NCBI GenBank assembly: GCA_034687125.1
Contig: JAQGBZ010000213.1
Location: 1 to 64,000, forward strand
Reading direction: 5' to 3'
Source of the DNA: Neelides folsomi
Lineage: Eukaryota > Arthropoda > Collembola > Neelipleona > Neelidae
Length of the DNA: 64,000 nt
In this document: one piece after another, positions 11,752 to 23,300 of the stretch
Layout of the letters: each line of letters opens with the position of its first letter
Numbering within the stretch: position 1 is the stretch's first letter
Translations under genes and position numbers: made by a program
The notes under the pieces: generated by a model
Told to the model about the DNA's origin: nothing
The model's database searches: none
The model's input: the letters and a program-made list of their open reading frames with translations, nothing else

Positions 11752-13386
11752 ATGGCTGAAACGAGCAGCAGTAACAATAGTGATAGTGATCATTACTCTG
11801 ATAGTGAAAAAGTACATCAATATCCCCAAATGAATCTTTTGGAACAAAACGCGTTGAACCTGAACCAAACCCTGAACCAATTCCAGGAACCTCATCGTCA
11901 TCATCAACCTCTACATCCACAGCGACTTCGAATAAAATGTTTAAAAAACATCCTAAAATATTTCAATATTTTAAATAGTTATAAAAAAAGCAACGCATAA
12001 CCAATAACTGAATTGTAAATAATTAATTTGAACAAAGGAAAATAATAATCTCTGATTTGAGAAATAGTATGCCTTGATAATGAAATATCATTCTTAACTT
12101 GTGCAAATAGATACTCTGCAATTCTAATCACGAATATTCTGTTAATTATGATATCATTTTTAAAGGAAAATTGCTGCTCTGGAGAGAGAATGTTCCATCG
12201 AGAAGAGAAAGAATGAAACTTTGAATGAGGAAATTTTAGAACTGAGGAGGAAATTAGCTAAATATCAAGAGCAAGAAGAAGAAGAAAGACTTAGACATCA
12301 ACAGTAAGAATCAAATTCATTTTTCACTACTTGTAAATTCTGATATAATTACTAATTATGTAAAAACAATCTGTAGTTTTTTTAATATTTATTAATGTAT
12401 TTATTTACCTATTAGTTATTACAATTTTATGTTTTAAATGTGTAAGCTCACCTTAATAGAATGTTCTTATAGGGAATGCTGCTTTTTATAATTTACAAAA
12501 CTATTATTAACATACCTTTATTTGCATACACAGGGCCTTTGCATGAAAGTACTAAGATTTGATGCCATGTGCGTGCCTTAAACCGAGTGAATAAAGTTAT
12601 AGGTCATTTCATCATTTTTAATATAATATTTTGTGGATTTTTAGGTTTTTGAAGATTTTGAAGTTATTTTGGGGATTTTGATGTAATTTTGAAAATTTTG
12701 AGAATATTTAAGATTTTGAGATTTTTGAGGTCCCTTAAAAATAGCTCATTTAATCATAATTAATATTTTGTCTTTTCCTATTACTATGCCCCAAATAATA
12801 GTATGAGCATGAGCACATTTCGATGATTCATTTCATATCATGGAAAGATACGTTAATAAGAACAACCTTTAAAGCCCAATTTTAAAACTTTTTTAAATAA
12901 ATAATTGTCGAAATTTAACATATAAACTATTTTTGATTATAAAATACAAGGCAGTCAAAATTAAAATAAAAGATATAAAATCTTTTGAGGCCCTGTGCGG
13001 CCGCACACTCTAAACGCATACAATACATACAATTAAGTGAAATGACTGAAATGCATCATGTGGATATTAAGTAATATTTTATTTGAATAATATTTAGGAA
13101 TGATGCTCAAGAAGTTTTTCAACCAGGTCATGAACCCGACGAATTGCCAATTCCAATTCATGTACAAGAACAAGAATTTGAACCCATTGCTGCTATGGAA
13201 ATTCCAAATCAATTTGAACAAAATTCAGGCGTTTTCAATCCCGAGATAATCGATTTTGTTTTAGAAAATGAAGATGTCGAAATCAATAAAGCATTAGTTG
13301 TTCCAATAATTGGGGAAATCAATGGAAACATCACTCATTCTTCAGACGATTCTGAAGATGGAGCGCGGATAAGAGCAATTCAGTAG
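11752..13386 (+). CDS. Unrecognised Ser-rich coiled-coil protein with a frame break
   Basis: Not recognised. Proposed exons: 11752-11938, 12166-12303, 13098-13386. The first exon starts MAETSSSNNSDSD, then continues best in another frame (EPEPNPEPIPGTSSSS), so one A seems to be missing from the A-run at about 11807-11811. With one base added the three exons total 615 nt, 204 aa, in one frame. Exon 2 encodes a charged heptad-repeat helix (IAALERECSIEKRKNETL onward) like a leucine zipper, but no bZIP basic region is seen before it. Exon 3 is acidic, ending SSDDSEDGARIRAIQ. It could be a small transcriptional cofactor, but no family match is claimed. The splice model keeps frame and coding-like composition; the donor after exon 1 (GTTTAA) is weak. 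Confidence 0.5.
12529..12997. mobile_element. Possible small TIR element (hAT-like MITE) in an intron
   Basis: The 794-bp intron 12304-13097 contains an exact inverted pair CACAGGGCCT at 12529-12538 and AGGCCCTGTG at 12988-12997, with weaker similarity further in. The interior is non-coding and AT-rich. CAGGG-type ends are typical of hAT elements, but no convincing 8-bp target duplication is visible. Confidence 0.35.
12640..12735 (+). repeat. Degenerate GATTTTG minisatellite
   Basis: About eight imperfect copies of a GATTTTG/GAGATTTTG unit inside the long intron of the coiled-coil gene. Non-coding. Confidence 0.6.
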
Positions 13387-13429
13387 GTACTACAGATAAA
13401 ATTGTCAATGAAATTATTGAATCTACGGC

Positions 13430-13565
13430 GATTCAAAATATTGAATCTCGATCTACGGCCAAACCACTCAATCTAAATCTCAATCTACATCTATAGATTT
13501 GAGATCGATCTAATCTACAAAATATCTAATCTATAGATTCAATCTATAGATATAGATATCTACGC
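13430..13565. repeat. Cluster of palindromic AATCTATAGATT units
   Basis: Just after the stop of the coiled-coil gene the sequence is built from overlapping pieces of the perfect palindrome AATCTATAGATT and close variants (ATCTATAGAT, GATCGATCT, TATAGATATC). It is able to form hairpins. Origin unknown. Confidence 0.6.
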
Positions 13566-14528
13566 GGAGGCTTAATTATTACCTAACCAAACTAAGGATG
13601 TAGTCAACTGTGCACGGTTTTTTTAAAAATAATTTGAACCATTTAATTGTCATACATATTTATGTATCTTTTAGTATATATATTGTCTATGTACCATGCA
13701 TGTATTGACGCCCTTACTGATTGAATTTTTTAACGAGTCAGGCATATCGTCAATATGAAACTTATAGAATCTTAATAATGGATTTGAGAATAACATAAAA
13801 AATTGAAAAGCTTTATTCGTGCCATTCCTGTTTAATCATTATCATTAGTTAAAACCAGGCCGGTTTTTAAGCTTTATCGACTTCCTCTCTTTTAAGGTGA
13901 ATACAAATGTCAAAACAAAGACTTCCACATTTAAAATTATAGATTTGAATGATTTTTTCTTGTGCGAAGCTCTTATATTGTATGAATTGTTAAAATTATA
14001 CTAACTAACACTAAAAGTAAGAGTGTACCTATCAAATACTAAAAATATAGTACATAAACGTACATAATAATTAATAATATATTTTACGTGCAAACTTGTA
14101 AACTATGTATGGTATTTACTTAATTGTCCATTGACGTTTTCAACATTTTGTTAATACTTGAAATGTCAATTTAAAGCGATGAGAAAATCCCCAAATGTCA
14201 ATTCAACGATTAAAATTTCAAGTATTTTATCATCCCAACAAAGAAGCACGTTTTCATCTACCAAATGTTATACCAAATGTACCACCTGTATGCTATATCA
14301 GTCAATGAATAATTTTAAGCGCATTATATATTTAAATATTTATTGGCAATCAGGATGATAGGGTTCTTTAAATAAACAAATTGCCCACACTACGCAGAAA
14401 TTATTGGAGAGTCAAGAGATTAATATTGGTGTATCTCATTGTTTATTTCAACTCAACTCATTGTCAATAAGTATCGCCCATTACCCAACAATTATACTAC
14501 AGAAAACGTAGATAACTTTGTGGGAAAA
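13566..14528. other. Intergenic, no gene seen
   Basis: AT-rich spacer upstream of the JHBP-like gene. A short open frame at 14158-14358 has no recognisable features. The 3' end leads into a TATA box. Confidence 0.5.
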
Positions 14529-14537
14529 ATATAAAAG
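14529..14537 (+). promoter_or_regulatory. TATA box of the JHBP-like gene
   Basis: ATATAAAAG lies about 55 bp before the ATG at 14591. This leaves room for transcription start near 14560 and a short 5' UTR, typical of a highly expressed secreted-protein gene. Confidence 0.65.
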
Positions 14538-14590
14538 GAGAGTTACAAAGAGTAAGAAATTCTGAAAAGTTCATCTGAATTGTCACCAAA

Positions 14591-15719
14591 ATGAAAATTT
14601 TTATGTGTTTTTTGGGCCTTTTGGCTCTTGGATATTCTGCCTCAATTGAGCCAATTGCTCCAATTAAGGGCATTATTGAGGTAACTCATTTTTAGAACAT
14701 TTAAACGTATTTAATAATTTCTGACCAAAACTGATCGAATGTAACCCGTTCGTTTATGTAAATATGGTTAAATATTTTTTGTTTCTAATAAAACTTATTG
14801 TATAGAAAATGAATGTACAAGAAATGGCTGATGAAGTTCTTGCAGATGCATCTGAATTTGTCGACATCCTTCTTGATAACTTGAGAATTGAAATGATTAA
14901 ATTGGGACTTGACAGAATTTCCCTTCCAAATACCACTCACGGATTTGAGAAGAAGATTTTGGGAATTACATGGAGAGGCGAATTCTCACTTTATAAAGGA
15001 TTCCTTCAAGGAGTTGAAACTATTAGGAGAACCGGTATTGCTGATCTCGCAATTGATGTAAAATATTTTTTGTATTAGCCATAATACTTAATGTTTAAAT
15101 GAAGCGTTGAAAGTTTAAAATTGATGATAAATTATGATAATACAATGAACGATTGTTATTCATATAGCCTAATGAAGATATCATCGTAACGGCTGAATTG
15201 GGAGTGACAGACGCTAAACTGGGTTACTCAGGTCATGTCACTTTTATGGATCTTGGACCACATTTGACCGTGACAGGAAAACTCACAAGAGTGAAAGTCC
15301 TCATGGTTCTCCGAGTTAAAGCAAACATGGAAGTTCAACTTGACAAATTCGACGTTAAGGACACGGGATTCCTCACCGTGGATATCAAAGGACTTGGAGC
15401 CATTCTGAACTTCTTGGCTGAAATTGTATGATTTTTTAAACATTTTATCTCATATGAAATATGATTTAATCAACAGAAAGAAAGAACGTACAAAAAATTA
15501 AACTGTAAATAATTCATCTATAAATTAAATATTTAACATTAATTTTTTTAGATGGTCGACGTTATCGGAAATGTTGTTAAACCTTTGGTTGTTTGGATTC
15601 TTGAGGGAACCATTAAGAACATCATCAACGATGTTCTTAAAAATATTCTCTTCCCGCCAGAGTCGTTCAAAGCCATTCAGATGGTTCAATCAGTTATCAT
15701 TTCTCAAAAGTTGTACTAA
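14591..15719 (+). CDS. Secreted JHBP / group-7-allergen-like protein
   Basis: Small secreted lipid-binding-type protein. Exons 14591-14680, 14806-15057, 15168-15425 and 15552-15719 total 768 nt, 255 aa, with all introns in phase 0. A signal peptide is clear (MKIFMCFLGLLALGYSAS). The mature part alternates amphipathic strands with a long C-terminal helix and shows the pattern of the JHBP/takeout/group-7 mite allergen superfamily: NVQEMADEVLADAS at the start, ILGITWRGEFSLYKGFLQG, then a hydrophobic barrel half. There are no paired cysteines of the kind found in takeout proteins, which favours the group-7-like branch. The family folds as a half-barrel with a hydrophobic groove and may bind lipid or hormone; the ligand is unknown. 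An AATAAA signal follows at 15735. Confidence 0.8.
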
Positions 15720-15734
15720 ATGATGAACTTTGCA

Positions 15735-15740
15735 AATAAA
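15735..15740 (+). terminator. Polyadenylation signal AATAAA
   Basis: AATAAA sixteen bases after the stop of the JHBP-like gene, in a short 3' UTR. Confidence 0.6.
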
Positions 15741-15930
15741 ATAAATTTTTCAAAGCTTTTTATTTCTCATTTTATTATTTTAACATGTGAAGAACGAAGA
15801 TGAATACCAATCTTTCAGAATTTAAAATTCAATGTGTAATATTAGGTTAATTATATTTGGTGAATAGGAATTTGAACATTATTTAAAATCATATAATTGC
15901 ATAATTATAATTCATGGCTTTACATTTTTA

Positions 15931-16476
15931 TTAATCACGGTTTTGGCTGTCTTTTGCTAAATCCTTTTTGTAAACATTAAGAACTAAATTCTCCACAAGT
16001 GGGAATCCAAGGCCAGAAGGGCAATTAAAACGGTAATTTTTCCCAGTGGGTTCAAAACCTCTCCGCATATACCAATCGCTCAATTCAGAGCGAAGAGAAA
16101 TTACTGAAATCGTAACTGTGGACAATCCTTTGGATTTTACAAATTCTTCAGCTTGATTCAAAATTTTCTTCCCAAGTCCTTGACCTTGTCTTTGTGGGTT
16201 GACGGTCATGAGGCCGAGATGGGCCGAATCCTCATGAATTTCAAGGCTCACACACCCAACGATTTCATCCACTTCTACATATTTCAATATGTAAGAGTTT
16301 GGGCCCAAGATTGTTTCCCGAAGAGTTTCATCGCTGCTTCTTCGGCCACCGACAATATTCGCTTCGTTAGTCCAACCTTGTTTTGCGCTATCACCCCGAT
16401 ATGCGGAGTTAACGAGGATGTTAAGTGCTGGGATATCTGATTCTTCACATTCCAATAATTGGAAATATTCCTTCAT
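15931..16476 (-). CDS. GNAT-family N-acetyltransferase, intronless
   Basis: Single-exon 181-aa acetyltransferase. The acetyl-CoA loop is clear (NPQRQGQGLGKKIL, about residues 93-106, matching Q/RxxGxG/A), followed by VTISVISLRSELSDWYMRRGF, the usual beta5-alpha4 end where the DWYxRRGF Tyr lies near the thioester. The N-terminal NSAYRGDSAKQGWTNEA motif is typical of a GNAT group common in bacteria and fungi. The substrate is unknown. The start ATG at 16474-16476 gives full domain length. In a region where almost every gene has several introns this one has none, so it may be a horizontally acquired or retroposed gene. It converges on the JHBP-like gene. Confidence 0.88.
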   Translation of the reverse strand: MKEYFQLLECEESDIPALNILVNSAYRGDSAKQGWTNEANIVGGRRSSDETLRETILGPNSYILKYVEVDEIVGCVSLEIHEDSAHLGLMTVNPQRQGQGLGKKILNQAEEFVKSKGLSTVTISVISLRSELSDWYMRRGFEPTGKNYRFNCPSGLGFPLVENLVLNVYKKDLAKDSQNRD

Positions 16477-17356
16477 TCTGGGTCTACCATAATAGTTAAG
16501 TTTATATTTTATACTTTATTTTTTAAAAAATCAAAGCTTAACTATTAAATAAGAAAAATGAAATTATAATAATTATAATTGAACATTTAATTGAGTTTTA
16601 GAAATTTCGAAAATAAACTTACATTTAGTTGAGCCAGTTAAGGATAGGATGAATATTCAACTTTTAAAATTTTACGAACCTGTTTGATACTGCTCAGGAG
16701 AGAGATCAACTTATTGCTAAAATGTTAGTTCAAATCTGCTTAGCAAACCAAATGAGATATGTATAAAAGATCTCTCAATTTGTTTCATTAACATTCGTTA
16801 GTGCTATTTACCAATCTGTGTTTAAAACTTAACTAATGTATACAGGTGTTTCAATTAACCAGCAATGGATAGCTTTTGTTGAAGGTCGTCTATGATTAAA
16901 TGATTATGTATGCAAAAGTATACACACGTATAAATATGACCTATAGCTGTATAATTACTTGGGCTTTTAAAACATTCAAGTAGATTCCTTAATACTTGGG
17001 ATTATAAGGATTAAAAGAGATATATTGTATTGTAATATAATGTTTTAAGAACTTTTTGCCATTTTACAAATACAATGGGTATAATGAATTAATGATTGAT
17101 ATAGTTAATTATTCCTATTAAATAGACTAATAGGATTTTAGTGATGAAAATATTTAATGTATGATACTTGCCTAAAAACCCAATGGTCGATATTATGATA
17201 ATTATTATTAATATATTAATAAGGTTAATTAATATAAATGAAATAGGAAAATTTATAGTTTATACCCATTGAAAATGTATCAAATGAAATGTGAAAAACA
17301 AATAGAATGAATTTAAATAAAAACTCCAAAATATTTTGTATCGAGTATTTTCTTTA
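16477..17356. other. Intergenic between GNAT and CD36 genes
   Basis: No gene seen. It includes the upstream region of the acetyltransferase and the 3' flank of the CD36-like gene. AT-rich with stop codons in all frames. Confidence 0.5.
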
Positions 17357-20300
17357 TTACACATGGTAAATTTTTTTTCTTGCTCTAACAAGGATGATGG
17401 TTGTAGCAGCAAGAGCCAATAGAACTCCGATCCCAATTCCAGCCCATCGTAAAATTTCAACTTGTTTCTTTTTTGACAGTAAAGTACTTTTGATCCTTTG
17501 AGCAGTATCCTCACCTAATCTCGCAGACTAGAAATAAATATAAGTAAATAATTATTTATTTATTTATAATTTGATTAGCATTGACATAATTTGACAGCAT
17601 TAAATGAAGCAAAAAATTATATGCAGCATTTATGAGAATTTATAACTTTACCTCTTCTAACCAAAGCACCGGGTAAATAAGCTCGGGGAGATATCTAAGA
17701 TTATCAAAATGTCTATTCTTTTTTAAAGCTACGTTTATTTGAACACGTTTGTCTATTCTGAGCATAAGTCCAGTCATCTGAAATAAATATAATATTAAAT
17801 TATTTAACAATTTACGATTACCATTTTAAATTAATTATTCGAAAAATTAAATTTGAACTTATTACGGGTTCTAAGTCAATAAATGTTTGATGAGTCTCTT
17901 TATTAGGTTTAGAAACTCCTTCAATGTCTGTAAGGAAATTTTCATGGCCGTCGAGGAAATGAGCATTTGACATCACAACAGGGGCACCTGATTGAAAAAT
18001 CACGCTTAATTTATAAAAAATATTTTACATACCGCTAAAGATAATTGTACAGTTAGGTATATCTGTATTATAATCAATTACAGGTTTAATATATTTTGAT
18101 TTTTCTTACCGTCTCTACAAGCTGCCAATGGTACCGTTCCAGAAGGTGCACAGGTTTCTTCAATTTCTACCGCTTTGGGTTCTTCTTTAATTTCTTCTTT
18201 ACTGGATCCGAAGAAATCGTCATCGAATTCACTGGGCTCTGTAGCTGCTGCAGCCGCCTCCAACTGAGCTTGATTTTTCTGACATAAGAAACAAGCATTT
18301 TCTCTGTTGATCTTCCCATCTTGGAAGAGCGTTTGAGGAACGGAGAAACGAATCCCAGGAATGTCAAGATACTCAATGTCTTCTTGGTAAGTCAAATAGA
18401 TGGATCGGCAAAGATCTGGACTGAAGATCCGAAGTATGGAATCCTTATTTAAAAAGGGCGTGAACAAAGATCCTATTAAAATTAATATTAAGTTATTTAA
18501 AATTATTAAAAGTTTAATACCAACATAGTAAATTCCTATACACCAAGTTTTTTTTAAATAACAGTAAAAATTTAAAAATAACGATTAAAGATTAAAAATA
18601 CCTTCAGATCCATTAATTCGATTGCAATAATTATTTTCTGGACCTCCTTCAACTGGCCAATGGTTCAATTCAGTTTTTCCTTCCCAACTCACAATTTGTC
18701 CAAAATTTTCGTGTCCTAATTTTCCAGTGTGAATTTCAAATTCTCCACCATCCGTACCGTTTTTCTATAAATTACAATTTTCATTAAAAAAGTTTATTTA
18801 ATTTGTCACAAATTCTAAATTAATTTAAAGAACAATTAGTTTTAATTAAATATTTAACTTCTCTGTATTATATCCTTATTTGAACTTTGTTTAAATATCA
18901 ATTAAAAAATAATTTACCGGGAAGAAAAGTCCAAATGTTCCATTAACAAGGGATTTTTTCCCTGTGAGTTTCTCTATCGCTTCTATCATGTATTGTTTGT
19001 AACCCTCAAAGAGAATTTCTCTCATTTTCCTCTTTATGAATAATTGTTCATTGAATTCAGATACTTTGGATTTGGCCACTAATTGTGCTCCAAATGACAG
19101 CCCTGCTACTTTGGAAGCTACAGACTAAAATATTAAAATTAATAAAATATTTATAAAAACATTTAAAATTCATAATTTAAGTATGTAATTAATTAATTAA
19201 AGTAATTTAATTACATAATATGGAATGTTAAGGAATGTGATTTCATCGTCAAGATTTCCAGTAGAAAGATCCGGTTCAAAATAGTAAAAAATTCTTTCTC
19301 TGTATTTCACTTTAGATTCGTCGTCAATAAATGTAATGTTGAATTTCTCACGTCGTTCCCTTTAAAATTAAGAATTGAATTTTAAATAAATAATAACTTT
19401 TATTAATTAGCAAGTTTTCTCATTATTCATTTTATTGTCTCACCTAAACACATAAGGTCCAAGTTCATTGAAAATTGGTTTTAAACTTTGACCATTGGCA
19501 AATTCTTCAGGATTCGTTATATTGAAATATCGGAATTTGATATAGATAGGAACTCTCATTTGTGACCATTTTTCAAAAGTTGGCGTCCCGTTTGCCAATT
19601 GTACTTGCTAAAACAAAAACAAACATTTAATTATAAAATTTATAAAATTATTTAGATATTTAACATGATTCAATATTCAGTTTATGTATAGTATATTTAA
19701 ATAAGTATTCTAATATAGAATACCACTTCTAATACCTACGTGTGTGCTATAGGACGTGTTATTTGTACAATTTGTTTAATTTGTTTAATTTGCTAAATGA
19801 AAATGACGTAGTATGGTATGATGTTATGAATCGTAACAATTTGGTTGTAAGAGTCATTGGTTTAATGAGAGTAATTTAGAGTCACAAGGAAAGATTGTAA
19901 ACCGGAAACGGATGTTGAATTCTTCCCTCATTCCTGATTCATTCAAATTCGAAAAATTCCTGAGAATTTTTCATATTTGAAATTTGTCATCTTTTATGAA
20001 AAAAAATGTTTTAAAATGATTCATTTTAATAATAATTGGTCCTATAAATGACAGGTCTTGTATCTCATATCTTTATCCCTTCATATCATGTATCTCACAG
20101 GGATGAGTGCTAATGTTCAGAATTTTAGATCAACATTTCTCGCATAATTAACCGCTATGTAGTTGGCCCTCCATATACATAAGTTTTCCTAGGTTTTTCA
20201 TGTCAATTACTAAATTGATAAAGAAGAAGCGACGGTTCTTTCATGAAAAATAATTGCAGGCCAAAGGGTAAAGACATTTATCTCAACTTAGAGCCACGAT

Positions 20301-23300
20301 GCTGCAAATGAAATATTTATTTAACCAAGTTTGATTGATTAGTGTTAAGTTCTTATGCAAAAACTAGTGACTTTTAGGTGCAGTATCAAATCAACTTGAT
20401 ATAAAGGTCAAATCAAAGTCTAAAGTATAAGCACTTTTAATCTGATGTGTTATATTGTCATACATATGTTATATATGTATAATATTATATCATAACTTTC
20501 TTTCAAAATGTAAAAGTATAGTGATAGTGATTATTTGATTATCATCGATATTATGTAATGTCTTTAGTGAGAAATCAAAGTTTATTTTGAATAATCAAAC
20601 CCTAATGGTTCATTTAGTGATTTTCATCAATCATTAATGCATAGAACTTATGTTATTATCATATTTAGTATTTTCCATCATTATGTCAAATTATCTTTTT
20701 TTTACTAATGAATTTTTAATTTTAGATGATTGATTATGTATTATAAAAAATACTGATACAATTACATTTTTTAACTTGTAGTTTGAAATTCTACAAAATA
20801 TAAAATAGAGTGTAAAATGACTCTGAAATGAAATATATACTGTATATTAGATTAAAATATTAATGTTTGATTAGTTAAAACTTTTGTCCCAATTTTAAAT
20901 AATAATAGAGTTCGTGTGTATTTGTTTGAGGTACTTTGTATAACAAAAGTTATATTCAGAATGTCTCCATATTAAGAAATGAATAATGAATCTCATTTAA
21001 CTTATAATGTAATATTCAATAACTATCAGTAATACAACAGTTACTGATATACTTATTTTATTAGTTTAAGCTATTTGAGAAAAGATAAATAAACGGTGTC
21101 CGAAAGACTAAACAAAAGATTAGGAAAATCATAACAGACCAAAAACGACTCTTTGAAATCAACGACGCAATATTTTGAATCATCAAAGAAAATCAAATAA
21201 AACTCATTGTGTAAATAAGTATTGGTTGGTTGAGATAATTAAGTAAATAAAAGTAATCTGTTCTACTTTATAACATTGTATAGATTATTAGCAAGAAAAA
21301 ATATTACCATCCTACAACATTTAAGCAATCTAATAATTTACCCAATATTTATGCTTGCATTACACTTTCAGTATAAGCACAAAGATTCTACAGATGTTTT
21401 TTAGAAATTCAAAATTATTTTACTATTGATAAATAATATACCTAATTTAACGCCTCGTATGCACATATAGTACAAATGAATTCCATAATGATCATATAAA
21501 ATCCTTAAAAGCTTTGGTAGTCAAAATTAAAGTGATTGATTGGTGTTTAAATAAACCTCGTTTAATACCTTTAAACCTCATCGACCTAATAATATTGAAT
21601 AACAGAGTTTAGACAATAACATTTTTAAACTTCTGTATCAGATTATCGAACTACTGGTATTTACTCAGAAGTAGCATCAAAATCAACTCATTATAAAATG
21701 TAATCGTAATCAGTAATTAGTTAAGTTGAAATAGATCAATTAATATTACGTATATCATATCGTCAATCTACAATATAACATTTCCTATTAATTTATAGCA
21801 AATATGAATTAATTATAAAAAATTTAATTAATATGTAAGGCTATACATATATACATACTCTAAAATTTTCATTAGAACGCCCGCGTTCTATTCGCAGAAT
21901 TGAAAAAATACCCCACGTTCTAATAGAGTCCTGCGTTCTATTAGAGACTCGCGCTCTATTCGTAAATCTACAATTCTACAATTAAATTTTACAATTTTCA
22001 TTAGAAAACATAACTAATTCATGTTTAAATTTTCCAAAATATGAATGATTCTTATTTAAATATTAATATAGAGTCTATTTCATTTAATTTATCAATGCTT
22101 ATACCTCAAAAAGATGCTAGTTTTCTTATTAAGACCCGCGCACTAATTTATACCCGCGTTCTAATAGAGACCCGCGTTCTAATGGAGACCCCGCGTTTTA
22201 ATGGAGATTTTAGAGTATTATATAATCACTTTAATAAAACTAAAATGAACAATGAGTCTACTGTCTACAACCTAAAACTAGTGATTTGCCAAGTATTAAG
22301 AAAATTAAAAAATAATTATTTTAAAATACAAGTGTATAATAAATTCTTGGATAATATACTAGATGATGGATAGATGTTAACTGAACTACTGGTAAACATA
22401 AAAATGAATAAATGCGTATTCTGAAATTAATATATTGAACTTTTTGGGAGAAGCGTATTGTATCATGAAAATTATGTAAAGTTAAAAAATGATTATAAAA
22501 TAGGTCACAGCTTATTAGGGATGCACAAGAATTATTTTACGCGTATTTTGTTAAAAACTCCATTTCCTGTTCATTGAGATAACTCTGGAATATTAAATTA
22601 TGGGCGAATGTACAAATAGTGAACTTACAGTCGTAATTTTATTCTTGATGACATTTGGGACGATAAAGAATCCGAGGATGACAGAGGCGACGACGACTAG
22701 GACTCCAGTAACAAACAGAACAACTGGCAGCTTTTGCATTGCGGAGGTCCAAATAGACACTAAAACATATTGAAAATGAAATAGGATAAGTGAATAAATA
22801 ACTATCTTCCGATGATAATAAAGTAACATACATTTATTTTGTTATATATGATATGTATTCGGCATTCGTATCTCTCTGTAAATGTTAATAAACTTCCTTA
22901 GTCAATACTACATTAACCATAAGTGTATGGATAAAAATTAATCGTAAGACGTTCACAAGACTCATATGGCATGGCCCAACCACTGGTTACGCGTCATAAG
23001 AGTTTGGTCTTAAGAAAATAAATATGTACTCGTACGTTTGGTTGTGGGAAATAAATCCATATCCTCTTAAATGACTTTTATAATTATAAATATATTAAAT
23101 ACGTTTAAGAAGCCTGGAAATTTGTAAGAGGAATATTAATGTCAAGTTCAGACTAATTACTTTCCAATGGTTTCATTCAAAGAACTGAGCTCTGGCTATT
23201 GATAAGATTAATAAGTAAGAACCCTCGGGATATTGATAAGATTTGATTTCTTAGTTCTCCAAGTCAGACTTGGACATTCTTCAAATTTACTATAATGACT

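Noticed and set aside
22041-22373. 110-codon open frame in the CD36-like intron
   Set aside because: Its middle (TRALIYTRVLIETRVL) is a translation of the minisatellite.
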